Below, in pieces: positions 7,010 through 12,766 of a stretch of DNA of 13,032 nt (position 1 is the first letter of the stretch; each line of letters begins with the position of its first letter). The stretch is from JAAYKM01 sp964411235 (GTDB lineage: Bacteria; Desulfobacterota; Syntrophia; Syntrophales; JAAYKM01), in assembly GCA_964411235.1 (NCBI GenBank), contig CAYPKE010000063.1, positions 1-13,032 on the forward strand, given 5' to 3'. The notes below the pieces were generated by a model. The model made no database searches. It was not told the origin of the DNA and saw only the letters and a list, made by a program, of their open reading frames with translations. The position numbers and the translations under genes were made by a program.

Positions 7010-7573
7010 ATGCCCAAACTGCTTGTCATCGATAATTACGACTCCTTCACCTACAACCTCGTCCAGATGTTCAGGCGCCATGATCTGACCATCCGGGTTT
7101 GCCGGGCGGATAAGGTTACATTGGAAGAGATGGATGCCTGGAAACCGGATTACCTGGTCATCAGCCCCGGCCCGAAGGACCCGCAACATAGCGGTGTATC
7201 GGTACCGGCGGTCAGGCATTTCATCGGCGCCATTCCAATTCTGGGTGTCTGTCTCGGCATGCAGGCGCTCAACGAAGCCTTCGGCGGCCAAACAGTGCGG
7301 GCGGCACTGCCTGTCCACGGAAAGACAAGCGCCGTTTATCACCGGGGATCACACCTGTTCCGGGGTATCCCGTCGCCTTTCCGGGCCATGCGCTATCACT
7401 CCCTCTTGACCAGCGGGCCGGCTGCGTCCCTGCACATTACGGCAACGACATCCGATGGCCTTCTGATGGGCGTTTCCCATCATCGATATCCCGTACATGG
7501 TCTCCAATTTCACCCGGAGAGCTTCATGACGGAATGGGGTGACAGGATGATCCACAATTTTTTGAAGCCATGA
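7010..7573 (+). CDS. pabA: Aminodeoxychorismate synthase glutamine amidotransferase (PabA/TrpG family)
   Basis: This 187-residue class I glutamine amidotransferase hydrolyses glutamine and hands ammonia to its chorismate-binding partner. Motifs seen are LLVIDNYDSFTYNLVQ at the N-terminus, VISPGPKDP, the nucleophile elbow GVCLGMQ (Cys81), YHSL, and GLQFHPES with His168 and Glu170 completing the triad. The length matches the family (about 187-195). The ATG at 7010 was chosen because GGAAGGA lies just before it and the protein begins at the family's normal N-terminus. An in-frame ATG at 6950 would add 20 residues, but those codons run through the terminator hairpin and its T-run. PabA and TrpG cannot be told apart from this subunit alone; the overlapping downstream gene is PabB-type, which decides the call. 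Some organisms share one such subunit between the folate and tryptophan pathways, and that is possible here. Confidence 0.92.
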   Translation: MPKLLVIDNYDSFTYNLVQMFRRHDLTIRVCRADKVTLEEMDAWKPDYLVISPGPKDPQHSGVSVPAVRHFIGAIPILGVCLGMQALNEAFGGQTVRAALPVHGKTSAVYHRGSHLFRGIPSPFRAMRYHSLLTSGPAASLHITATTSDGLLMGVSHHRYPVHGLQFHPESFMTEWGDRMIHNFLKP

Positions 7574-9867
7574 TGAAGCGGCTGCTTGATCTGACCGGAC
7601 GCATTCATGCCGTCCGAACCGAGACGATAACCCTGAACCGGTCTTTTTCAGAGGTTTGCCGCGCTTTCTCCGACCTGCCGGGCACGGTCGTGCTGCTCAG
7701 CGGCGGCAATCTTGACTGTTCCCGCCACCACATTCTGGCAGCCCTGCCCTGGTTGACCGTCCGGGGCAAGGGAAGATTCCTGGAATTCTTCACCGGCGGG
7801 CAAACGCTGCGCCTCGAAGCCGACCCTTTTGATGCCCTGCGGGAATTGTCCGCCATGTTTCTCCTTGAAGGAGGCGTTCTGCCTGAGCCGGTTTGCACCG
7901 GCCTGTTCGGCTATCTCGCCTACGATCTGAAAGATCACCTTGAAACCTTGCCGAGGACATCCATGGATGATCTTTGCCTTCCCGATATGATGCTTTATGC
8001 TCCCTCTTTTATTCTCGTTCATGACCGCACGGAAGACAGAACCCGCCTGCATGCCATCGAGCGGGTGGCCACGGATGGAATAGCCATGCCGCCCGAAAGG
8101 GAACTTTTTCTTGATTTGTTCAACCGGAAAACCTGGCCCTGGGAAAAGTACTCTGTTCAATCCAGCCGCCTTCAGGCCAATTTCGGCAAAGCAGACTACA
8201 TCGCCGCCATCGATCAAATCCGAGATTATATCGCCTCCGGAGACGTCTACCAGGTCAATCTGGCGCAGCGCTTTGAGATCCCCTTCCGGGGAAACCCCTA
8301 CAGGTTTTTCCACGAGCTTTTCGCACACAACCCCGCGCCTTTCTTTTCCTACATCCACGCCGATGACCACGTCATCATTTCCTCCTCGCCGGAGCGGTTC
8401 CTCAAGAGATCAGGTCCCGCAGTCGAAACCAGGCCGATCAAGGGCACCCGGCCGCGGGGAATTGACGATCAACACGACCGGCGTCTGCGCGATGAACTTC
8501 TCCAAAGCCCAAAGGACGCTGCGGAACTGGCCATGATCGTCGATCTGCTTCGTAATGACCTGGGAAAAGTCTGCTGTGCCGGTTCGGTGAACGTCGTCGA
8601 GCACAGGCGCATCGAGGCCTATCACAATGTGTACCACCTCGTTTCCCGGATCGAAGGCAAACTCGAGGAAGACTGCGACAATATCGACCTTATCCGGGTG
8701 GCCTTTCCGGGAGGGTCGATCACGGGTTGCCCGAAGATCCGGGCCATGGAAATCATCGACGAACTGGAGCCGAACCGGCGCCATATCTACACGGGCGCGA
8801 TCGGCTACATCGGTTTTCATGGCACCATGGACCTTGCAGTCGCCATCAGAACTGCAACCATCACAGGCGGCACCCTTCTTTTTTCCGTCGGCGGGGGGAT
8901 CGTATATGATTCGCTCCCGGCGGACGAATACGAGGAAACCCTGCACAAGGGGAGAAGCCTGCGGGACGTGTTCGAAAACCATTCCCGGCATGGAGACCCT
9001 GACCCCCATGTCTGGATGAATGGCAGAATGATTCCCGCGAAAAAGGCGGCCGTATCCGTGGCCGACCCTTCGTTTCAGTATGGCTGGGGCCTGTTTGAAA
9101 CCATCCGCGCTCAAAACGGCGTTCTTTTTTTTCTATCCGAACACATGGAGCGCTTCGATGCCTCCTGGCGCCACCTTTTCCAGACTTCGCCGCCGGATTT
9201 AATCTGGCAGGAGATCATGCTCAGAACCCTGCGCAAGAATGGCCTTGCCGACCGGGTTGCGGCGGTGAAAATCATGGCCGGCGCCAAAGCCGGCCGCCGC
9301 GACACTCTCCTGCCGGACCTGGCGGTCATGGTCCGTCCCTATCAGCACCGCCTAAACGAAAAAGTTGTCCGGGAAACAGCCGGGCTGGATATCCTGACCT
9401 ATCCCCATCCGCGCCAATCGCCCCTGGCCGACCACAAGACCCTAAACCATCTTTTCTCCATCCTGGCGGGAAACTGGGCCAGGAGCCGGGGCGCCGACGA
9501 GGCGCTGATTCTCAATCCGGACGGCACGGTTTCAGAAACACATTCCGCCGGCCTGATGATCCGGGACGGCAAAACAATCATGCGACCGCACTCGCCGCAT
9601 GTCCTGCCCAGCGTTATGACTGAAAAGGTCTGCCAGTACTTGCAACAAAGGGGTTACACCGTCGAAAGCAAGCCTGTCTTTGTTGCCTCCTTGTTAAAGG
9701 CCGAAGAGGTTCTGCTGGCCAATTCCCTGATGGGAGCCGTCCCCGCGGGCAGCCTTGACGGCAGGGCCATCGGAAAGGGCTCCCGGCTTTGGATCGAGAT
9801 CAACGACCACCTTTTCCTGGGTGACTGTTGGAGACGGAATATCGATCTCATTGGGACGGTACTTTGA
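7570..9867 (+). CDS. pabBC: PabB-PabC fusion: aminodeoxychorismate synthase component I and aminodeoxychorismate lyase
   Basis: This 765-residue bifunctional protein converts chorismate to p-aminobenzoate for folate. Residues about 1-470 are the chorismate-binding enzyme: SGDVYQVNLAQRF (223-235), SSSPERFL, ETRPIKGTRPRG, DLLRNDLGKV, FPGGSITGCPK (379-389) and FSVGGGIVYDS. Lys291 of PIKGT is the residue that marks PabB; anthranilate synthases (TrpE) have Ala there. Residues about 480-765 are a class IV PLP-dependent lyase: VSVADPSFQYGWGLFETIR at the start, Lys623 in HKTLNHL as the likely PLP lysine, and EALILNPDGTVSET carrying Glu656. The linker (about 470-480) is short. The start is ATG 7570, overlapping the pabA stop as ATGA, so translation is probably coupled; a second ATG follows at 7573. 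PabBC fusions are known in other bacteria. No obvious terminator follows the gene. Confidence 0.93.
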   Translation: MMKRLLDLTGRIHAVRTETITLNRSFSEVCRAFSDLPGTVVLLSGGNLDCSRHHILAALPWLTVRGKGRFLEFFTGGQTLRLEADPFDALRELSAMFLLEGGVLPEPVCTGLFGYLAYDLKDHLETLPRTSMDDLCLPDMMLYAPSFILVHDRTEDRTRLHAIERVATDGIAMPPERELFLDLFNRKTWPWEKYSVQSSRLQANFGKADYIAAIDQIRDYIASGDVYQVNLAQRFEIPFRGNPYRFFHELFAHNPAPFFSYIHADDHVIISSSPERFLKRSGPAVETRPIKGTRPRGIDDQHDRRLRDELLQSPKDAAELAMIVDLLRNDLGKVCCAGSVNVVEHRRIEAYHNVYHLVSRIEGKLEEDCDNIDLIRVAFPGGSITGCPKIRAMEIIDELEPNRRHIYTGAIGYIGFHGTMDLAVAIRTATITGGTLLFSVGGGIVYDSLPADEYEETLHKGRSLRDVFENHSRHGDPDPHVWMNGRMIPAKKAAVSVADPSFQYGWGLFETIRAQNGVLFFLSEHMERFDASWRHLFQTSPPDLIWQEIMLRTLRKNGLADRVAAVKIMAGAKAGRRDTLLPDLAVMVRPYQHRLNEKVVRETAGLDILTYPHPRQSPLADHKTLNHLFSILAGNWARSRGADEALILNPDGTVSETHSAGLMIRDGKTIMRPHSPHVLPSVMTEKVCQYLQQRGYTVESKPVFVASLLKAEEVLLANSLMGAVPAGSLDGRAIGKGSRLWIEINDHLFLGDCWRRNIDLIGTVL

Positions 9868-9938
9868 ATGTGGCGTCTTTCTCTCGTTAAATCGGAACCA
9901 TATATTCAGCCTCCCGTTCCCTGCGCCATTCTTTGCAA

Positions 9939-9967
9939 TTGACACCCCGGTATGCTTTTTTTATACT
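9939..9967 (+). promoter_or_regulatory. Strong sigma-70-type promoter for the xdhC pair
   Basis: TTGACA (9939-9944), a 17-base spacer and TATACT (9962-9967) match the consensus at 11 of 12 positions with ideal spacing. Transcription would start near 9974, giving a leader of about 105 bases before the TTG start at 10079. Confidence 0.75.
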
Positions 9968-9973
9968 TGAAAC

Positions 9974-10078
9974 TCGAAAATAGGCGTTTTCGCTGCTTCA
10001 TCACCCCATTTTCGCCTGCCGTTAAAGCGCTGCGAATTCGCGATAAACGGCGGGACATACATCCTTCAGGAGGCGCAT
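9974..10078 (+). promoter_or_regulatory. Structured 5' leader of the xdhC pair
   Basis: The likely untranslated leader holds two structural elements. First, CGAAAA (9975-9980) pairs with TTTTCG (9987-9992); alternatively CGAAAAT (9975-9981) can pair with ATTTTCG (10008-10014), and AGGCG (9982-9986) with CGCCT (10013-10017), so the helices exclude one another. Second, GCCGTT (10018-10023) pairs with AACGGC (10046-10051) around the perfect palindrome GCGAATTCGC (10032-10041). A strong ribosome site AGGAGG (10068-10073) follows. It does not match any riboswitch I can recall, including the molybdenum-cofactor one. It could equally be a DNA operator. Confidence 0.4.
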
Positions 10079-10852
10079 TTGAAGATTGAAAAGCGGATCA
10101 GCGAGCTCCTCGCGCAGGACGACATGGTCTGTCTCGCAACCGTCATTGTATCCCCCCGGGCCGATCTGCCCCCCGGTACAAAAACCATTGTGCTGCGGGA
10201 CGGAAAGATGGAGGGACTGCTGGCGCAGACGGATCTCGAAAACGAAGTCCATTCCCTGGCCCTTGAGGCCCTTGACGACCGGAAGAAGATTCTGATCGAT
10301 TGCCAAGACGGCAGCAAAATTTTCTTGGATATTCTCACGTCCGATGTGAAGCTCGTCATCTGCGGCGCGGGACATATCGCCCTCCCCCTTGCCCGATATG
10401 CACGGGAAGCGGGTTTTTACGTCGTCGTTATTGATGACCGGCCGGATTTCGCCCAGCCCGCAAGATTCCCCGGCTGTGAAGTCATCGCGGAGGACTTTGT
10501 GGCAACCCTTCGGAGTATGCCCGTCACCCCCACGACGTACTGCGTGGTCATCACCCGCGGCCATGAGCACGACGCCGAATGCCTGGACGAAATCCTCCGC
10601 AAGGAAAATGAAGCGGCCTATGTGGGGCTCATCGGGAGCAAAAGACGGGTCGGTTTTGTCGTGGAAATGCTGGCACACCAGGGCATCCCCAAGGAGCGCC
10701 TCGACGCGTTGTTCACTCCCATCGGCATCCCTATCGGCGCCGAATCCCCTGCGGAAATCGCCGCCTCCATCCTCGCCGAATTGATCTGTGTCAGAAAAAA
10801 GGGCCCGGGACAGGCGCGCCTGCTTCGCCGGGCGGTGGGAGCAGGGTTATGA
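10079..10852 (+). CDS. XdhC/CoxI family molybdenum hydroxylase maturation protein with Rossmann domain
   Basis: This is a 257-residue protein of the XdhC family, whose best-studied members bind molybdenum cofactor, promote its sulfuration and insert it into xanthine dehydrogenase-type enzymes. Residues about 10-75 correspond to the N-terminal XdhC/CoxI domain, but the usual G-G-G-C-x-E motif is absent; GLLAQTDLENEV stands in its place. Residues about 90-235 are the C-terminal XdhC domain: VICGAGHIALPLARYA (GxG at 96-98), VIDDRPDFA, TRGHEHD (159-165), YVGLIGSKRR (181-190) and ESPAEIAASILAEL (222-235). The start is TTG, strongly supported by AGGAGG five bases upstream; no ATG start fits better. 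It overlaps the next gene by four bases (ATGA). No molybdenum hydroxylase lies in the window, so the client enzyme is unknown. The family is sure, the client is not. Confidence 0.87.
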   Translation: MKIEKRISELLAQDDMVCLATVIVSPRADLPPGTKTIVLRDGKMEGLLAQTDLENEVHSLALEALDDRKKILIDCQDGSKIFLDILTSDVKLVICGAGHIALPLARYAREAGFYVVVIDDRPDFAQPARFPGCEVIAEDFVATLRSMPVTPTTYCVVITRGHEHDAECLDEILRKENEAAYVGLIGSKRRVGFVVEMLAHQGIPKERLDALFTPIGIPIGAESPAEIAASILAELICVRKKGPGQARLLRRAVGAGL

Positions 10853-11169
10853 CCAATCGGGAAATCTTCGAAAAACTGCAGGAATTGACGGAACAGGGAA
10901 CACCCGTCTGCCTAGCCACCATCATCGAGGCCAAGGGATCGACGCCCCGTGAAGTCGGAGCCAAAATGCTCATCTTTGCCGACGGATCGACCTTCGGTTC
11001 GGTTGGCGGCGGCTGCGGTGAGAATCAGGTGCGCAGCGCCGCCTTCCGCTGCCTGCTGACGGAAAAAAAACCGGAAGTCATCGAAGTCGACCTGACGGAT
11101 GACCTCGGCACCAAGGGCGGAGATGTCTGCGGCGGCAAAATGAAGATCTTCATCGAACCACACTTCTGA
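10849..11169 (+). CDS. Short XdhC/CoxI-domain protein
   Basis: This is a 106-residue stand-alone XdhC/CoxI N-terminal domain. It carries the family's conserved features, which the preceding protein lacks: VCLATIIEAKGSTPREVGAKM (residues 20-40), then FGSVGGGCGENQV with Cys56, and the end GGDVCGGKMKIFIEP with a second conserved Cys94. There is no Rossmann domain. The ATG at 10849 overlaps the stop of the previous gene (ATGA), a sign of translational coupling, so the two products are probably made in step and may act together. Short XdhC proteins of about 100 residues encoded beside a longer XdhC are known in anaerobes, often near molybdenum hydroxylase genes. The gene ends 40 bases before the convergent aldolase gene, with no clear terminator between them. 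Confidence 0.85.
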   Translation: MTNREIFEKLQELTEQGTPVCLATIIEAKGSTPREVGAKMLIFADGSTFGSVGGGCGENQVRSAAFRCLLTEKKPEVIEVDLTDDLGTKGGDVCGGKMKIFIEPHF

Positions 11170-11209
11170 AAACAGCATCGGCCGGGCGATATGAGCGGAT
11201 CCGTGCGCT

Positions 11210-12197
11210 TCAGAGCGACAGAACCGCTTTCCCGGCACTCCCAAAGACGTTCACGATTTTATGCTTGTAAAGCGCAACCAGGGCATCCCTCGCCGGACCC
11301 AGGTATTTCCGGGGATCGAATTCTGCGGGCTGTTCAAACAAAATCTTGCGGATTGTCGCAGTTAACGCCAGACGTCCGTCCGAATCGATGTTGATCTTGC
11401 AGACGGCGCATCGCGCCGCCCGGCGCAATTGCACTTCCGGGATACCCGCCGCATCTTCCAGTTTCCCTCCGTAGCGGTTTATTTCCTCGACGATCTGACG
11501 GGGAACCGAAGAGGCGCCGTGCAGAACAATCGGGAAGCCGGGAATCCTTTTTTCAATTTCTTCGAGGATGTCGAAGCGAAGCGGGAGAATCTCCTGTCCC
11601 GCCTTGATTTTAAATTTATAGGCTCCATGTGATGTGCCGATGGAAACGGCGANNNNNNNNNNCCACTCCTGTTCTGGCAACAAAATCGGCCGCTTCTTCG
11701 GGATCTGTGTAATGGCTCCGTTCCGCCTGCACCTCATCTTCCACCCCGGCCAGGACGCCCAATTCCCCTTCCACCGTGACCTCATGCCTGTGTGCAAAAT
11801 CAACGACCTGTTTTGTCAGGGCAACATTCTCTTCATAGGCAAGGTGGGATCCGTCGATCATGACGGAAGAAAAACCCGTTTCAATGCAGGAGCGGGTCAG
11901 ATCGAAAGAATCCCCGTGATCCAGGTGAAGCGCGATCGGAATCGCGCATCCCATTTCATGGGCCATCGCCACGGCCCCCCGGGCCAGGTATTGCAGAAGA
12001 GTCCGGTGCGCGTATTCCCGGGCCCCTTTGGAAACCTGCAGAATAACCGGTGAGGCGGTCTCAACGGCGGCGGTGATGATGGCCTGCAATTGTTCAAGGT
12101 TATTGAAATTAAAGGCGGGCACGGCGTATTGGCCGGCCATGGCCTGGCGGAGAAGGTCTTTGGTGTTTACCAGCCCCAGTTTTCGATAAGAAACCAT
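11210..12197 (-). CDS. fba: Class II fructose-1,6-bisphosphate aldolase (interrupted by a 10-N gap)
   Basis: This enzyme reversibly splits fructose 1,6-bisphosphate in glycolysis and gluconeogenesis and needs a divalent metal, usually zinc. The N-terminal 178 residues include VPAFNFNNLEQLQAI, HLDHGDSFD (Asp93 catalytic, His94 metal), MIDGSH, VEGELG and HYTDP. The C-terminal 146 residues include SIGTSHGAYKF (metal His), VLHGASSV (metal His), AVCKINIDSDGRLAL, FDPRKYLGPAR and FGSAGKA. The two parts lie in different frames only because of the N run at 11653-11662; with the expected D-x-L between them the protein is about 327 residues, normal for the family. The ATG at 12197 is preceded by AAGGGGGGA. 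A candidate promoter lies about 110-140 bases upstream. A tagatose-bisphosphate aldolase is the main alternative, but the C-terminal motifs fit the fructose-bisphosphate type better. The gene is convergent with the xdhC pair. Confidence 0.92.
11653..11662. other. Assembly gap of 10 Ns inside the aldolase gene
   Basis: Ten Ns replace unknown bases. On the minus strand the left flank ends GGA GTG G and the right flank resumes TC GCC GTT TCC. The family sequence here is G-V-D-x-L-A-V-S-I-G, which needs six bases. Ten is therefore most likely a fixed placeholder and the apparent frameshift an artefact. Confidence 0.9.
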
Positions 12198-12306
12198 GAT
12201 TCCCCCTTCTTATCTTTTCTTCTTTTGGTGCAATCTTCACTCAAACACGCGGCCAGCTTACAGGTCTGCCGAGCGAAAAGATGAAGCAATCCATATTAAC
12301 GGATTT

Positions 12307-12335
12307 ATTCTGGATTATTTTATCCACCCCGTCAA
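12307..12335 (-). promoter_or_regulatory. Candidate sigma-70-type promoter for the aldolase gene
   Basis: On the minus strand TTGACG (12330-12335) is followed by 17 bases and CAGAAT (12307-12312), matching the consensus at 5 of 6 and 4 of 6 positions. Transcription would begin near 12300, leaving a leader of about 100 bases before the ATG at 12197. Confidence 0.45.
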
Positions 12336-12343
12336 GGCCAATG

Positions 12344-12440
12344 AAACGGGCTCCACTCGTTCGGATTCGCCTGCGTCCCGTTTACCGATCTCGGGGCGGG
12401 TGAACCGCCCGGGCTGCCACCACGAGCTGAGATGCCGGCA
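12344..12440. other. Dyad-rich segment between the divergent fba and mop promoters
   Basis: AAACGGG (12344-12350) is fully complementary to CCCGTTT (12377-12383), and just beyond it GGGCGG and CCGCCC form a 6-base-pair hairpin with a GTGAA loop (about 12396-12412). CTCGT (12356-12360) and ACGAG (about 12422-12426) could enclose the second hairpin as an alternative fold. The segment lies upstream of both candidate promoters, so it would not be in either mRNA leader as drawn. It may be an operator region or part of an unrecognised small RNA. No gene was found in 12198-12496. Confidence 0.35.
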
Positions 12441-12472
12441 TTGACAAAGGAATGTCCTGTTCTTAATATTAA
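12432..12472 (+). promoter_or_regulatory. Promoter of the molbindin gene, overlaid by palindromes
   Basis: TTGACA (12441-12446), a 17-base spacer and TAATAT (12464-12469) form a good promoter that would start transcription near 12476, only about 20 bases before the ATG. Three short perfect dyads overlap it: ATGCCGGCAT (12432-12441) abutting the -35, AGGA-ATG-TCCT (12448-12458) in the spacer and TTAATATTAA (12463-12472) over the -10. These are candidate repressor sites. None matches the known E. coli ModE site. Confidence 0.6.
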
Positions 12473-12496
12473 ACTAAAAAGAAGAGGAGGCTGGTC

Positions 12497-12706
12497 ATGA
12501 AGATTAGTGCGCGCAACATCATAAAAGGAAAAATCAAAACGGTGAAAATGGGGGTGGTAAATGCCGAGGTTGTGGTTGAACTTCCAGGCGGAACCGAAAT
12601 GGTGTCAATGATCACCAAGGAGTCGGCGGACAGCCTTGGTCTGACACCGGGGAAAGAAGTCTACACCATCATCAAGGCATCGAACATCATGATCGGCGTG
12701 GAATAA
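12497..12706 (+). CDS. mop: Molbindin (Mop/TOBE-domain molybdenum-binding protein)
   Basis: This 69-residue protein is a single Mop domain, the length of free-standing molbindins, which assemble into hexamers that bind several molybdate or tungstate ions and serve as cytoplasmic stores or buffers. Motifs seen are MKISARNIIKGKIKTV at the start, VVNAEVVVELPGG (21-32), MITKESADSLGL (38-49) and TIIKASNIMIGVE at the end. The ATG at 12497 is preceded at six bases by a strong GAGGAGG site. A good promoter lies immediately upstream. The gene is alone on its strand here; no molybdate transporter follows within the window. It lies 1.3 kb from the xdhC pair, separated by the aldolase gene, so a shared molybdenum theme is likely though not one operon. 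A tungsten role cannot be excluded. Confidence 0.92.
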   Translation: MKISARNIIKGKIKTVKMGVVNAEVVVELPGGTEMVSMITKESADSLGLTPGKEVYTIIKASNIMIGVE

Positions 12707-12729
12707 AAAACCACGTCATGAAACTGACC

Positions 12730-12766
12730 AAAACTGCCGGAGGCGCTTAAGCGAATCCTCCGGCAG
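12730..12766 (-). terminator. Strong hairpin terminator, best oriented for minus-strand transcripts
   Basis: CTGCCGGAGG (12734-12743) pairs perfectly with CCTCCGGCAG (12757-12766), and an inner CGC/GCG pairing closes a TTAA loop. On the minus strand the stem is followed by TTTT (12730-12733). On the plus strand no T-run follows, although the hairpin lies 28 bases after the mop stop. It probably ends a gene entering from the right edge and may also slow mop transcripts. Confidence 0.6.

Noticed and set aside
5725..7035. Long plus-strand open frame (436 codons) opposite the DAHP synthase
   Set aside because: It is antisense to a protein with every DAHP synthase motif and runs on through both promoters and the attenuator hairpin. 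No domain is recognisable.
11616..11803. Aldolase as two separate genes or a frameshifted pseudogene
   Set aside because: The frame change coincides exactly with the 10-N gap, and all catalytic and metal-binding motifs are intact on both sides.
12400..12425. tRNA 3' end suggested by a GCCACCA-like string
   Set aside because: No T-arm consensus, anticodon arm or matching 5' acceptor strand could be found around it.
12336..12440. Molybdenum-cofactor, TPP or ZTP riboswitch for mop
   Set aside because: Short resemblances (for example GCTGAGA) occur, but the remaining conserved cores are absent and the best mop promoter lies downstream of the segment.
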